A stretch of DNA of 64,000 nt from Cupriavidus metallidurans CH34. Its GTDB lineage: Bacteria > Pseudomonadota > Gammaproteobacteria > Burkholderiales > Burkholderiaceae. Both the position numbers and the translations under genes were made by a program. Positions 53,543-63,125 of this stretch are shown piece after piece. The stretch covers positions 3,864,090-3,928,089 of the forward strand of contig NC_007973.1 of the NCBI RefSeq assembly GCF_000196015.1, in the 5' to 3' direction. Within the stretch, counting starts at the first letter, position 1, and each line of letters starts with the position of its first letter. Under the pieces are notes generated by a model. The model saw only the letters and a list, made by a program, of their open reading frames with translations, was not told where the DNA came from and searched no databases.

Positions 53543-54517
53543 ATGACGCAGACTGCTCCCGCCTTCGACGCCTACCCCGTCGAAGTCGAATTTCCCGATA
53601 TTGGCCCGTATGCCGAGAGCAACACCGGCATCGCCTACCTCCATACGTTCGACAGCGGCCTGCCCGGGCCGCACGTGATGATCAACGCACTGACGCACGG
53701 TAACGAGGTGTGCGGCGCGATCACGGTGGCCGGGCTGCTCGACCATGGGCTGCGGCCGCGACGCGGCAGGCTCACGCTGTCGTTCGCCAACGTCGACGCC
53801 TACGCGCGCTTCGATGCGGCGAAGCCCGATGCGTCGCGCTTCGTCGATCAGGACTTCAACCGGGTCTGGACTTCGGCGGTGCTCGACGACGTGTCGCGCG
53901 ATTCGTCCGAACTGCGCCGGGCGCGCGCGATGCGTCCGGTGATCGATACGGTGGACCTGCTGCTCGACCTGCACTCGATGCACGAGAAAAGCCGGCCGCT
54001 GATCGTGTCCGGTCCGCTCGACAAGGGCATTGCGTTGTCACGTGCCATTGGCGCCCCGGCCGACATCATCGTCGATGAAGGCCATCCGGAAGGCCGCCGG
54101 ATGCGCGATTACGCGGATTTTGGCGATCCGGCCAGCCCGCGAAATGCGCTGCTGATCGAATGTGGCCAGCATTGGGAGACCTCGGCGGTGGACGTCGCGC
54201 GTGACAGCACGGCGCGCTTCCTGCTCAGCGCCGGCATCGTCGAGGAAGCCGATCTGCCCGCGGGCTGGCTGCGCCCGCTGCCGGCCGCGCAGCGCGTGAT
54301 TCGCGTGACCGAGCCCGTGGTGGCGACCAGCATGGATTTCCGCTTTGCCGGCCCGTACACGGGGCTGGAGACCTTTGCCGATGCCGGAACCGTGATCGGC
54401 TGGAACGACGGTGCCGAGGTGCTCACGCCGTATCCCAATTGCGTGCTGGTGATGCCCTCGCTGCGCCAGCTGCGGCCCGGGGTGACCGTGGTGCGTCTGG
54501 GTCGGCTGGAAGCCTGA
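53543..54517 (+). CDS. Succinylglutamate desuccinylase/aspartoacylase-family zinc deacylase
   Basis: A 324-residue M14-like enzyme. Zinc ligands appear as THGNEVCG (H-x2-E, residues about 49-56) and DLHSMHE (H about 147), with R in VDQDFNRVW as the substrate-binding arginine. The C-terminal beta domain (about 225-324) is typical of the family. It should cleave an N-acyl group from an amino acid; the acyl group is unknown. The gene follows the TctC-like gene by 17 bases (RBS GAGGAAG), so uptake of the substrate and its cleavage are probably coupled. Confidence 0.88.
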   Translation: MTQTAPAFDAYPVEVEFPDIGPYAESNTGIAYLHTFDSGLPGPHVMINALTHGNEVCGAITVAGLLDHGLRPRRGRLTLSFANVDAYARFDAAKPDASRFVDQDFNRVWTSAVLDDVSRDSSELRRARAMRPVIDTVDLLLDLHSMHEKSRPLIVSGPLDKGIALSRAIGAPADIIVDEGHPEGRRMRDYADFGDPASPRNALLIECGQHWETSAVDVARDSTARFLLSAGIVEEADLPAGWLRPLPAAQRVIRVTEPVVATSMDFRFAGPYTGLETFADAGTVIGWNDGAEVLTPYPNCVLVMPSLRQLRPGVTVVRLGRLEA

Positions 54518-54639
54518 GCACTGGAGCACTGGAGCATCCACGCGCCAGAAACTCGCGATCTTCATGCGGCGTGCCGGCAAGATGCCCCCTCAAGAGGCGT
54601 TCCCCGGCCCCGCTTTTCTTAGGCCTGAATGCCGCTCGC

Positions 54640-55239
54640 TCAGGCGGCGGGCGCGGCGCCACCGGAGCCTGGCTGCGAACCCGGAGTAGGCGCCGGTGCT
54701 ACCTGGGCCGGTACCGGTTGGGGCTTCAGGCCCGGGAACAGCTGGTCGACCAGTTCGTCGATCTTGGCGTCCGGCTGGATCAGATGGCTCAGATTGATGC
54801 CGCCCGCGCTGCGATTGGCGTTGTAGATGGCCTTGCCGGCACGCTCGCCATTGCGGAATACCGTGATGTCGACCGAGACCAGGAACGGTGTCACGAACGT
54901 CTGGCGCTGGGCCGTGTACGTGGCGGTCATCGGGCATGCCGCCACCGACGAATACGGCTGCAGGACCTTCACTTCGAAATTGCGCGCGCGCAGTGCGTCC
55001 GCGAAGTTCTCCACATAGGCATTGCCGTTCACTTGATTGGGGATGATGCAGAACAGCGCGCCATCGGCACCCACCACGTGATTGCCGTTGACGCGGAACT
55101 GCGCCGGTCCGCCATAGGGGCCGGGCTGGAAACTGGCGATCGGGTCAGCCTGGCCCTGGTCGACCGGTGTGACGGCTTGGTAGGTGGAACAGCCGCTGGC
55201 CAGCAGGGCCAGCATGGCGGCAATCGTTGCTCTTTTCAT
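54640..55239 (-). CDS. Small lipoprotein (Sbal_3080-like)
   Basis: A 199-residue lipoprotein with signal MKRATIAAMLALLASGC (lipobox LASGC, Cys17). The middle, LFCIIPNQVNGNAYVENFADALRARNFEVKVLQPYSSVAACPMTATYTAQRQ, resembles the Sbal_3080 family, including a CI near the start and the CPMTATYTA stretch. The C-terminus is Pro/Gly/Ala-rich (PVPAQVAPAPTPGSQPGSGGAAPAA). Function unknown, probably envelope. The ATG at 55239 gives a standard lipoprotein start. Stand-alone gene convergent with the deacylase gene. Confidence 0.75.
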   Translation of the reverse strand: MKRATIAAMLALLASGCSTYQAVTPVDQGQADPIASFQPGPYGGPAQFRVNGNHVVGADGALFCIIPNQVNGNAYVENFADALRARNFEVKVLQPYSSVAACPMTATYTAQRQTFVTPFLVSVDITVFRNGERAGKAIYNANRSAGGINLSHLIQPDAKIDELVDQLFPGLKPQPVPAQVAPAPTPGSQPGSGGAAPAA

Positions 55240-55419
55240 CGTGTGTCCTGAGTCGCGTCGGCGCGGGCGCCGGCCGCCCGGATCCGGATGAGGGGCGCAT
55301 TGGCGGCACCATGCCTGCGTACTGTAGACGCGCGGGCACAGGGTCAAATCACTGAACAACGGGGCACTGATGCCGCAAATCTCCCGCGTGCCGCGCACGG
55401 CACCGCGCGGGACGGCGAT

Positions 55420-55986
55420 TTAATTGGCGCCGCCGCGAATCAGGCAGTCATTCAGCAGCGGCACGCCGCCCTCGCCTTGCCCGGCGCCCGTGCATTCGAC
55501 GGCCACCTTCTGGCCACGCCGGACCATGGTGGCGCGCGCCTCAACCTCGCAGACCCTGCCTGCCGGGCCACAGATCTGCCGGCGCAGCAGGTTTGCCCGG
55601 ACCAGTTCACCCGGGTTGCTGGTGCGGATTTCCAGGAACACATTGTTGCCGTCGTCGCGCCGGATGCCGCTGGCCACGCCTTCGACGATGAAGTACTTGC
55701 CGCGATAGCGGTCGTCGGCCTCGCCTGCATTGTCGCGATAGTCGGCAAACAGGCCATCGGCCTGGTATTGGGGCAGGACGTCGGCGGGACGCTCGGGGTC
55801 GATGCTGATCGGGTCGAGCGTGCCGTTACGTGGGATGCCGCGCGGGATGCTGGCTGGCTGGGATGATGGAGCGGCGCCGGTTTCAACCGGTACGACGTCC
55901 CCCTTGTCATTGCCAACGAACCACAACAGGCCGAGGACGACCACGGCAACGACGGCGATGAGGGATTGCTGCAGGCGGCTCAACAT
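55420..55986 (-). CDS. Membrane-anchored OB-fold (tRNA_anti-like) protein
   Basis: A 188-residue protein with an N-terminal membrane anchor (residues about 8-25, SLIAVVAVVVLGLLWFVG), a Pro/Ser linker and a C-terminal domain (about 75-188) beginning LPQYQADGLFADYRDNAGEADDRYRGKYFIVEGVASGIRR. The order DYRDNxxxADxxYxGKxxxVxGxV is typical of the tRNA_anti-like OB-fold family. Two Cys (Q-IC-GPAGRVCEVEA) may pair, with another pair near the end. The substrate is unknown. It stands upstream of, and on the same strand as, the lipoprotein gene. Confidence 0.72.
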   Translation of the reverse strand: MLSRLQQSLIAVVAVVVLGLLWFVGNDKGDVVPVETGAAPSSQPASIPRGIPRNGTLDPISIDPERPADVLPQYQADGLFADYRDNAGEADDRYRGKYFIVEGVASGIRRDDGNNVFLEIRTSNPGELVRANLLRRQICGPAGRVCEVEARATMVRRGQKVAVECTGAGQGEGGVPLLNDCLIRGGAN

Positions 55987-56045
55987 CTCGGGGACGGGCT
56001 CCTCTGGAGCCAGGTAAGTGGAGAAAGGCCGCCAGTTTAACGCGC

Positions 56046-56642
56046 CTACTCCTTGCTGACCCGGGCCAGCAAATATCCCCTGGCTGCCGCGAGCACTTCG
56101 TTGGACAGCGGCGTGCCCTGCGTGGCGCGCGAGAGCACCAGGGCGCCGACCAGTGTGGCCATCTCCGCGATGGCATTAGCGCGATTGGCGGCGGCGTTGC
56201 CGCCCGGCTGGATGCTGGCCAGAACATCCAGCAGTTTTTCGAGCCCTTCGTGGTAGGTCGCGCGAACCGGTTTGTCATCGCCCTCGCGCGCGACATCGTT
56301 GGCCAGCGCCGCCGCCGGGCAGCCGCTCCCAGGCGCATTGCGGTTGCGCGTGGACAGATAGCCATCGATCAGCGCCGCGAGCGCGGTTGCCTTGTCAGGC
56401 GCTTCTTCCACACGTTTGCGCCAGCGCGCGTTCGACTCCTCGAATGCGCGCGCGCAGGCGATGGCCGCCAACGCATCCTTCGATTCGAAATGGCCGTAGA
56501 AGCCGCCGTGCGTCAGTCCGGCCGCACCCATCAGATCGGCTACGCTGATCCCGTGAAATCCTTGTTCACGAAACAACTGGGACGAAACCTGTTCAATGGC
56601 TATACGGTTCTTTTCCGTTTCCGCTTTCGATACCCGCGGCAT
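56046..56642 (-). CDS. TetR-family regulator
   Basis: A 198-residue TetR protein. Helix-turn-helix about residues 26-52 (FHGISVADLMGAAGLTHGGFYGHFESKDALAAIA), and a C-terminal TetR_C-type domain with GCPAAALANDVAREG, a motif of the AcrR/NemR-like group. It is 12 bases downstream of an HEXXH protein gene on the same strand and may share its transcript. Target genes unknown. Confidence 0.88.
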   Translation of the reverse strand: MPRVSKAETEKNRIAIEQVSSQLFREQGFHGISVADLMGAAGLTHGGFYGHFESKDALAAIACARAFEESNARWRKRVEEAPDKATALAALIDGYLSTRNRNAPGSGCPAAALANDVAREGDDKPVRATYHEGLEKLLDVLASIQPGGNAAANRANAIAEMATLVGALVLSRATQGTPLSNEVLAAARGYLLARVSKE

Positions 56643-56654
56643 GACTGACTCCCA

Positions 56655-57245
56655 TCACTGACTTCCATCCTTGTGGACTGACTCACCATCCGTGCCGGGA
56701 TGGTCTGCCACATTGTTTGCCAAGTCAACGGCGTCCAGTTGAGTGATACCGATCGAGCGGCCTCTTGCAGGTGCGCCTGTCATCGCGACGTATGCTTCGG
56801 CGTCATACGGCGTCGGATGTCCAAGTTGCGCGAGGAACAAGTCGCGCATGATGTCGCCCTGCTGCTCGAGTTTGTAGGCCGTGAGTGGCTTGCCGGGCTC
56901 CAGCCGGTACCGGTACTGGTTGAAGCCGAGGAAGTGCCGGATCTGCTCGCCAAGTCCTCTGCACAACACGTTGACGCCGTGCTGGTGCTGCCAGACGTGC
57001 GCCATCTCGTGAATGAAGAACGCCTGGATCTGGATGCCGGCAGCGCTGAAGTCTGTGTAGTGACGCAGCCTTCGGCCGAGGTACATCTGCCCGTTTGGCG
57101 TGATGATGTATCCGGCACCCTGCCAGAACACGTAGTTCCGCGCGTGAATGCGGACCTGCCCGTAGTCGATGTCATCGGCAAAGACACTGCGGGCGAGCGC
57201 GATCTCACCGGGGGTGAGGGGGCGAGCGGTTTTCGCGGAAGACAT
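56655..57245 (-). CDS. HEXXH-motif protein of the Rhs/Vgr-related kind
   Basis: A 196-residue protein whose sequence, LTPGEIALARSVFADDIDYGQVRIHARNYVFWQGAGYIITPNGQMYLG, resembles domains annotated as Vgr- or Rhs-related metallopeptidases in type VI secretion clusters. The zinc motif HEMAH is at residues 79-83 (FIHEMAHVWQHQHG). No signal peptide is visible and no secretion genes are nearby, so it may be an orphan effector-like domain or a housekeeping peptidase. The ATG at 57245 is 46 bases after mnmE. Confidence 0.7.
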   Translation of the reverse strand: MSSAKTARPLTPGEIALARSVFADDIDYGQVRIHARNYVFWQGAGYIITPNGQMYLGRRLRHYTDFSAAGIQIQAFFIHEMAHVWQHQHGVNVLCRGLGEQIRHFLGFNQYRYRLEPGKPLTAYKLEQQGDIMRDLFLAQLGHPTPYDAEAYVAMTGAPARGRSIGITQLDAVDLANNVADHPGTDGESVHKDGSQ

Positions 57246-57291
57246 CAGGAGACGGTTCGCCTTGTGCTACCGGTCTTGTCTCGCCAAGCCG

Positions 57292-58719
57292 TCACTTCCC
57301 GATGCAGAACCGCGTGAAAATTGTCCCCAGCAGGTCATCGCTCGTGAACTCTCCAGTGATGCTGTTCAGGTGATCCTGTGCCAGCCGCAGTTCCTCCGCG
57401 AATAGATCCAGCGCCTGGGCGTGCTGCGAGGCGCTGGCCTCGGCGAGTTCGAGGTGCGATTCCGCGTTGCGCAGCGCGATGAGATGGCGCTCCCGCGCCA
57501 GGAACGCGCCTTCATTGCCGGACTGCCAGCCGATCAGGCGCAGCAGTTCGCTGCGCATCAGGTCGATGCCCGCGCCGGTGCGTGCGGAGATCCAGATCTC
57601 GGTCGGGTTTGGCCCATTGGCCGCCACCACATGCGGGCGGTTGCCGCCAAATCCCATCGCGCCGACGGATGGCGCGAGGTCGATCTTGTTGATGACGCGA
57701 ACGATTGGAGACCCGGGGGGCAACTGGCCGCTCAGGCGATCGTCGATATGGTCATCGGTCTCCGAAATGCCATGCTCGATGTAGTCCGCCGCGTCGATCA
57801 GATGCAGCACGATATCGGCGTGGCGGATGGCTTCCCATGTGCGCTCGATGCCGATGCGTTCCACTTCGTCGGCGGCATCGTCGCGCAGACCTGCGGTGTC
57901 GATAATGTGCAGCGGGATGCCGTCTATCTGGATCGTCTCGCGCACGCGATCGCGCGTGGTGCCGGCAATTGGCGTGACGATGGCGAGATCCGAGCCGGCG
58001 AGCGCATTGAGCAGCGAGGACTTGCCCACATTGGGCTGTCCGGCCAGAACCACCGACAATCCTTCACGCAGCAATGAGCCCTGCCGCGCCTGCTTGAGGA
58101 CGCCCGCGAGATCTTCGCGAATGCGTGTCAGCTGGCCGCGTGCATTGGAGGCCTCGAGGAAATCGATCTCCTCTTCGGGAAAGTCCAGCGTGGCTTCCAC
58201 CAGCATTCGCAGGTGGATGACTTTTTCCACAAGCGCGTGGATTGCCTTGGAGAACTCTCCCTCCATGGACCGCGCCGCAGACCGCGCCGCGGCCTCCGTG
58301 CTTGCTTCGATCAGATCCGCCACGGCCTCGGCCTGCGCGAGGTCGAGCTTGTCGTTGAGGAACGCGCGTCGTGTGAACTCGCCCGGCTCGGCCACACGCA
58401 GGCCGATGTCCTTGCCGGCCTCGAGGCAGCGCGACAGCAGCATCTGCATCACCACCGGTCCGCCATGGCCCTGCAACTCAAGCACTTCCTCGCCGGTGTA
58501 CGAATTCGGTGCCGGGAAGTAGAGCGCGAGGCCATGATCGATGACATTGCCACGCGCATCGAGAAACGGCAGATAGGTGGCGTGACGTGGCTGCAGCGCG
58601 CGGCCGCATACGGCGCGCATCACGGCGCCGACATCGGGGCCGGAAACACGCACGACGCCGATGCCGCCACGGCCAGGCGCGGTGGCAATCGCGGCGATGG
58701 GAATCTGGGATACGGTCAT
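57292..58719 (-). CDS. mnmE: tRNA modification GTPase MnmE
   Basis: With MnmG it adds the carboxymethylaminomethyl group to wobble uridine 34 of several tRNAs. The 475-residue protein has an N-terminal tetrahydrofolate-binding domain ([20 protein letters not shown]), a helical domain, the G domain from about 215 (P-loop GQPNVGKSS at 227-235, DTAGLR, NKID) and the invariant C-terminal FCIGK (471-475) whose Cys is needed for modification. The start at 58719 matches the family. In many relatives mnmE directly follows yidC; here two genes separate them. Confidence 0.97.
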   Translation of the reverse strand: MTVSQIPIAAIATAPGRGGIGVVRVSGPDVGAVMRAVCGRALQPRHATYLPFLDARGNVIDHGLALYFPAPNSYTGEEVLELQGHGGPVVMQMLLSRCLEAGKDIGLRVAEPGEFTRRAFLNDKLDLAQAEAVADLIEASTEAAARSAARSMEGEFSKAIHALVEKVIHLRMLVEATLDFPEEEIDFLEASNARGQLTRIREDLAGVLKQARQGSLLREGLSVVLAGQPNVGKSSLLNALAGSDLAIVTPIAGTTRDRVRETIQIDGIPLHIIDTAGLRDDAADEVERIGIERTWEAIRHADIVLHLIDAADYIEHGISETDDHIDDRLSGQLPPGSPIVRVINKIDLAPSVGAMGFGGNRPHVVAANGPNPTEIWISARTGAGIDLMRSELLRLIGWQSGNEGAFLARERHLIALRNAESHLELAEASASQHAQALDLFAEELRLAQDHLNSITGEFTSDDLLGTIFTRFCIGK

Positions 58720-58771
58720 GGCCAGTATTGTCGCAGATCGTCCGCATGGGGGACGATCGGGGTGGCAAGGC

Positions 58772-59533
58772 TCAGCTTGCCAGGCATTCGCATATCAGCC
58801 TGTGCGCCACGGCGTCGTCGATGACGCCGCCGAGTTCGGTTTGGCGTGCGATGAGCTTGCCGTGCAGCCGCTTGCGGTAGCGCTTGGGCAGCACATCGGA
58901 CAGCGCTTCGATTGCATACCTCAATCGCTTGTTGCCGATCCGCAGCGCATGGATGTGTGCGATCTGGCCGTCGCGTGCCACGCGCGCCAGATCGCGTACG
59001 CGCCCGCGCGCTTTGCGGATGCGCCCGCGCGCGAACGCAGCCATGCGGCCATGCTGCCCGTGGCGGGTCTTGGGATCGGACAGGTGCAGCAGATCCCGGT
59101 AAAGGGTGGGCAATGGCGCCTGCCGGTAGCGCGTCAACTGCGTGACCATGAGCGTGCGTGCCTCGGCGCGCCTGGCATGGGCGACGTCGATCAACGCGAC
59201 CAGCACCGGGTCCCCGGGTTGCATGGCAAGGGCAGGCAGTAGCGTTTCGGAAAGAAAGACGTCCCAGTCGCGCACGGCGCTGGCGGCATCGGCCACGTCA
59301 TGGAGCGCCAGCTTCCAGCGCTCCATGACGGCGCGCGGCAGGATCGGGCCGAATGCCCAGGTCACCGCACGCAGGTGTCGCACGGCCACGCGCAGTGCGT
59401 GCACATCTTCCGCTATGTCGCGTTGCAGCAGGGCGTCGAGCTGAGCCTCGACGATGCGCAGGCCCGAGCCGCCCAGCATGACAAAGGCGGCGGCAGGGCG
59501 CATCTTCCGATGCAGCTCGGGCGGACGGCTCAT
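58772..59533 (-). CDS. CHAD-domain protein
   Basis: A 253-residue protein with the conserved histidine alpha-helical domain: [19 protein letters not shown] (about residues 43-61) and [23 protein letters not shown] (about 195-217) are the two H-x-x-R-I/V motifs. CHAD proteins bind polyphosphate and often associate with polyphosphate granules. No CYTH domain is attached. It lies 52 bases upstream of mnmE on the same strand and about 100 bases downstream of tam. Confidence 0.88.
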   Translation of the reverse strand: MSRPPELHRKMRPAAAFVMLGGSGLRIVEAQLDALLQRDIAEDVHALRVAVRHLRAVTWAFGPILPRAVMERWKLALHDVADAASAVRDWDVFLSETLLPALAMQPGDPVLVALIDVAHARRAEARTLMVTQLTRYRQAPLPTLYRDLLHLSDPKTRHGQHGRMAAFARGRIRKARGRVRDLARVARDGQIAHIHALRIGNKRLRYAIEALSDVLPKRYRKRLHGKLIARQTELGGVIDDAVAHRLICECLAS

Positions 59534-59639
59534 GGCGGTATCTCTCTGCGCACAGCTTGGACACGAGGAGACTGCAAGGCGTCACTGCAGTGTAGGCGAC
59601 GACGCACGTGATACCAACGCCATGTTCCGTGGAGGCTTC

Positions 59640-60410
59640 CTAGCGCGTTGCGACGATGAACACGCGCGGGAACGGCAGCAGGACCGTGCCATCGGACATG
59701 GCCGGAAAGACCTTGGCCACTGCCGCCTCATATCGCTTCAGGTATTCGGCCTTCTCATCTTCGGTCAGAGGCGCCAGGAACGGCCGCAAGCCGCTGCCCT
59801 TGAACCACTCGACGATGGCCGCCGGGCCGCCCTTGAGCGGATGTTGGTAGATCGTGCGCCAGATGTCCACGCGTGTGCAGTGCGGTTTGAGCAGTTCGTA
59901 GTACCAGCGCTCGTTGGCCAGCGGCGTGCGGGCCTCGGCGGCCTTGGCGAGCTTGTTCGCCCACGGGCCGTTCAGCGCTGTCTCGCGCATCAACTGGTGC
60001 GGCGGCTCGTTGAGGTTGTCCGGCATCTGCACGGCCAGGCTGCCGCCCGGCGCTAGCTTGTCGATCAGCGAGGGAAACAGCGTGGCGTGATCTGGCACCC
60101 ACTGGAACACGGCATTGGCCAGGATCACGTCGTAGGGGCCGGGGTCATTCCAGGCGGTGACGTCGGCGATATCGAAGCGCAGGTCCGGCAGGCGTTTGCG
60201 TGCCGCCGCAATCATGTCCGCGTCGCTGTCGAACCCCGTTACCTCGGCGCCGGCGTAGCGCGCGGCCAGTACTTCGGTGGAGTTGCCCGGGCCGCAGCCG
60301 ACATCGGCGGCCCGCCGCGCGCTGGCGGTGGGGATCGCCCCGACCAGATCCCGCACGGGGCGGGTCCGTTCATCCTCGAATTGCACGTATTGGCTGGCCG
60401 ACCAGGTCAT
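59640..60410 (-). CDS. tam: Trans-aconitate 2-methyltransferase
   Basis: A 256-residue SAM-dependent methyltransferase. SAM motif I is AADVGCGPGNSTEVLA, motif II GFDSDADMIAAARKRLP, motif III with YDVILANAVFQWVPDHATLF; LNGPWANKLA and VDIWRTIYQHPL are Tam-specific. Tam methylates trans-aconitate, an inhibitor of aconitase that forms spontaneously. The start is the ATG at 60410. It is preceded by a perfect 27-base palindrome, and beyond it by the yidC terminator. Confidence 0.9.
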   Translation of the reverse strand: MTWSASQYVQFEDERTRPVRDLVGAIPTASARRAADVGCGPGNSTEVLAARYAGAEVTGFDSDADMIAAARKRLPDLRFDIADVTAWNDPGPYDVILANAVFQWVPDHATLFPSLIDKLAPGGSLAVQMPDNLNEPPHQLMRETALNGPWANKLAKAAEARTPLANERWYYELLKPHCTRVDIWRTIYQHPLKGGPAAIVEWFKGSGLRPFLAPLTEDEKAEYLKRYEAAVAKVFPAMSDGTVLLPFPRVFIVATR

Positions 60411-60443
60411 GGCGTATCCCCTTTCGTCTTGGTGAAGGGGATT

Positions 60444-60470
60444 CTAGTCTTATATAAGATATAAGACTAG
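60444..60470. promoter_or_regulatory. Perfect 12-3-12 palindrome upstream of tam
   Basis: CTAGTCTTATAT (60444-60455) and ATATAAGACTAG (60459-60470) are perfect inverted arms separated by AAG, 34 bases upstream of the tam ATG. It is AT-rich in a GC-rich setting and contains TATAAG/TATAT boxes that could also be the -10 of tam. Operator of an unassigned regulator, most like GntR- or TetR-type sites in size. Confidence 0.65.
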
Positions 60471-60488
60471 TGACGTGCGCCGAAAAAG

Positions 60489-60516
60489 AAAAAACCCGGC
60501 AGGAGGCCGGGTTTTT
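60489..60516. terminator. Bidirectional terminator after yidC
   Basis: Stem AAAAACCCGGC (60490-60500) / GCCGGGTTTTT (60506-60516), loop AGGAG, flanked by an A-run and T-run. It is about 28 bases beyond the yidC stop on the minus strand. Confidence 0.9.
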
Positions 60517-60543
60517 CCAGGTTCGGGGTCGGATCGGCGGTGA

Positions 60544-62211
60544 TCAGCTCTTGGCTACCGCAGCCGTCTTGCCCTTGCCGAGCATCCGGTTGATCTGCCA
60601 TTGCTGGGCGATCGACAGGATGTTGTTCACCACCCAGTACAGCACCAGGCCGGCCGGGAAGAAGAAGAACATGAACGAGAACACCAGCGGCATGATCATC
60701 ATGACCTTGGCCTGCACGGGGTCCGGCGGGGTCGGGTTCAGTCGGGTCTGCACGAACATCGACACGGCCATCACGATCGGCAGGATGTAGAACGGATCCG
60801 GCACCGACAGATCGTGAATCCAGCCCAGCCACGGCGCGCCGCGCATTTCCACCGACGACAGCAGCACCCAGTACAGCGCGATGAACACCGGAATCTGGAT
60901 CACGATGGGCAGGCAGCCGCCGAGCGGATTGACCTTCTCGGTGCGGTACAGCGCCATCATTTCCTGGTTCATCTTCTGCGGATCGCCCTTGTGGCGCTCG
61001 CGGATGGCCGTCATGCGGGGCTGCAGGTCCTTCATCTTGCCCATCGACTTGTAGCTGGCAGCCGACAGCGGGAAGAACACGAGCTTGATCAGCACGGTCA
61101 GCCCGATGATCGACCAGCCCCAGTTACCCAGGAAGCCGTGCAGCTTTTCCAGCAGCCAGAACAGCGGCTTGGCCAGGATAGTCAGCCAGCCGTAGTCCTT
61201 CACCAGTTCCAGGCCCGGGGTGATCTGCTCGAGCATGCGTTCTTCCTGCGGGCCGGCGAACAGGCGGGCATCGGTGCTGACCGTTGCGCCCGGGGCCAGT
61301 TGACCCAGCGGTTGCTGGATACCCACGCGGTACAGGTTCGGGTCGATCTGCTCGGCGTAGAAGCTGTGCTGCTTGCCGGTCTGCGGAATCCAGGCCGATG
61401 CGAAGTAGTGCTGCACCATCGCCACCCAGCCGTTGTCGGTGGCGGCCGGCACGGTGGCCTTGCCCTTGGCGATGTCTTCGAAGGTGAGCTTGTGGTACTT
61501 GTCGGCGTTCGTGTAGATCGCCGGGCCCGTGAACGTGCTGTAGAACTGCGATTTCTCGACCTTGCTGCCATCACGCGCCAGTTCCAGGTACAGCGTCGGC
61601 GAAACCGCCGCGGTGCCCGTGTTGGTCACGTCGAAGCGCGTGTCGACCACGTAGCTGCCCTTGTGGAACGTGTAGGTCTTGACGAACTTCACGCCGTTCT
61701 TCTCGGCGGTCAGCACTACGTCGAGCTTGTCCTGGCCCGGTGCCAGCGTGCGCGCGCCCGGCGCCACCGTGAACACGGTGGTGTGGTTCGGCAGGTCGCC
61801 ACCGATCAGGCCGGAGCGGGCCAGGTAGGTGCGATTGACGTCGCGTTCAAGCAGGACGACCGGCGCGCCATCCTTCTCATGCTCGTTGAGCAGTTCCAGG
61901 CGCGACAGGATGCCGCCGGCCGTGTCGATCTCGGCGCGCACCTCGTCGGTAGTCACGGTGACCTTCTCGCCGACCGGCTGTGCAGCCGCTTGCGGCGCTG
62001 CCGGAACCGTTCCAGGGGCTGCGTTCGTCGCGTTCGCCTTGGGCACGTCGGCCTGAGGCGTAGCGCCACCAGCGCCGGCCGGGGCGGCCTGCTGCGTGTT
62101 GGCGCTCGGGAAGAACATCGACGCGTGGCCGTTGGCGCGCTGCCAGTTGTCGTAGAGCAGCACGAGGGACATCGAGAAGATGACCCACAGGATGGTGCGT
62201 TTGATATCCAT
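60544..62211 (-). CDS. yidC: Membrane protein insertase YidC
   Basis: YidC inserts proteins into the inner membrane alone or with SecYEG. The 555-residue protein has an N-terminal anchor ([23 protein letters not shown]), a periplasmic P1 domain (about 80-340) and the conserved core from about 360 with five helices ([63 protein letters not shown] and [26 protein letters not shown]). An Ala/Pro-rich linker follows the first helix. The ATG at 62211 is 22 bases after the yidD stop. Confidence 0.97.
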   Translation of the reverse strand: MDIKRTILWVIFSMSLVLLYDNWQRANGHASMFFPSANTQQAAPAGAGGATPQADVPKANATNAAPGTVPAAPQAAAQPVGEKVTVTTDEVRAEIDTAGGILSRLELLNEHEKDGAPVVLLERDVNRTYLARSGLIGGDLPNHTTVFTVAPGARTLAPGQDKLDVVLTAEKNGVKFVKTYTFHKGSYVVDTRFDVTNTGTAAVSPTLYLELARDGSKVEKSQFYSTFTGPAIYTNADKYHKLTFEDIAKGKATVPAATDNGWVAMVQHYFASAWIPQTGKQHSFYAEQIDPNLYRVGIQQPLGQLAPGATVSTDARLFAGPQEERMLEQITPGLELVKDYGWLTILAKPLFWLLEKLHGFLGNWGWSIIGLTVLIKLVFFPLSAASYKSMGKMKDLQPRMTAIRERHKGDPQKMNQEMMALYRTEKVNPLGGCLPIVIQIPVFIALYWVLLSSVEMRGAPWLGWIHDLSVPDPFYILPIVMAVSMFVQTRLNPTPPDPVQAKVMMIMPLVFSFMFFFFPAGLVLYWVVNNILSIAQQWQINRMLGKGKTAAVAKS

Positions 62212-62233
62212 GTCTCGCTATGGTCGGAGGAAA

Positions 62234-62524
62234 TCAGGGTCTGGGAAGCCGGACCGTGACAGGCGGGCGGCCTGGCGCGGCGGATGCCGGGGGCGCCGCG
62301 GCGGTCCCGTGTGTTGCAGGCACGGGATCATACCCGCCCTTTGTGAATGGGTGGCAGCGACAGAGTCTGCACGCCGCCATCCAGGTGCCGCGCGCCGCGC
62401 CGTGCTGCACGATGGCGTCGCGGGCATAGTCGGAACATGTGGGCAGGAAGCGGCACTGCGAGCCCAGGTAAGGACTCAGGGCGATCTTGTAGATGCGCAG
62501 CAGGGCAAGCAGGATTCGCTTCAT
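62234..62524 (-). CDS. yidD: Membrane protein insertion efficiency factor YidD
   Basis: A 96-residue protein of the YidD family: [59 protein letters not shown] has the conserved P-x-x-G-x-x-CRFxPTCSxY core and the trio of cysteines. The last ~25 residues ([26 protein letters not shown]) are a Pro/Ala-rich extension. It is eight bases after rnpA and just before yidC, the conserved order. Confidence 0.94.
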   Translation of the reverse strand: MKRILLALLRIYKIALSPYLGSQCRFLPTCSDYARDAIVQHGAARGTWMAACRLCRCHPFTKGGYDPVPATHGTAAAPPASAAPGRPPVTVRLPRP

Positions 62525-62532
62525 GGTGGTGG

Positions 62533-62979
62533 TCAGGCAGGCGCCTCGGGCGTGGTGGGCACATCCGCAGAAGCCGTCGGCGGTGCCGTGGGTACGGCGG
62601 GCGCAACGGGTAGCGGCTTGGCCGCCACGTCCAGCAATCCGCTGATCTCCGCATGGCAGGCCTTGCGGATTGCAACCCGGCTGGAGAACTCCGCGCGCGG
62701 AAACTTCGCTTGCAGGCGCAGCAGAATATCGCGGCCCGCGAATTGGGCCTGCCGGCTCCGAAACAGTTCCCGCACCATGCGCTTCACGAGATTACGCTCG
62801 GCCGCGCGTGGTGCGAATTTCTTGCCGACGACGATGCCCAGCCGGGCCTGCGCCTGGCCGTTGGCGCGCACGTACAGCACGAAGTGCGTAGTGCGACGCC
62901 GGGGCCGCAAAGCAAAAACGGATGAAAACTCATCCGTCTTTGTGAGCCTCGCGGCTTTGGGAAAGGCATGGTTCGACAC
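62533..62979 (-). CDS. rnpA: Ribonuclease P protein component
   Basis: The protein subunit of RNase P, which trims the 5' ends of tRNAs. The 148-residue product has [19 protein letters not shown] at the start and the RNR signature [16 protein letters not shown] in the centre. The last ~35 residues are Pro/Ala/Thr-rich, an addition beyond the usual ~120 residues. The start is taken as the GTG at 62979, since a nearer ATG would be in the wrong frame and TTG codons lie further upstream. It sits between rpmH and yidD on the minus strand. Confidence 0.9.
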   Translation of the reverse strand: MSNHAFPKAARLTKTDEFSSVFALRPRRRTTHFVLYVRANGQAQARLGIVVGKKFAPRAAERNLVKRMVRELFRSRQAQFAGRDILLRLQAKFPRAEFSSRVAIRKACHAEISGLLDVAAKPLPVAPAVPTAPPTASADVPTTPEAPA

Positions 62980-63125
62980 GCTTGGCAAAGCTAGCGGCAA
63001 GCTGGGCTTCGACGGGCAGTGCTCCCGGCCATCCTGAGTGCGAGGCGCTTGGCCGGGCAGGCTTTCATCGAGGCAGCGCGAATCGCGCAACCCGACGTTC
63101 ACCGCCCGGGCCGGTCGCCCGGCAC

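Noticed and set aside
54516..54536. Short GAGCACTG repeat after the deacylase stop
   Set aside because: Two full units and a partial one; too short to distinguish from chance.
60601..62259. A 552-codon plus-strand frame opposite yidC
   Set aside because: Antisense to yidC, His/Arg-rich composition typical of a shadow frame.
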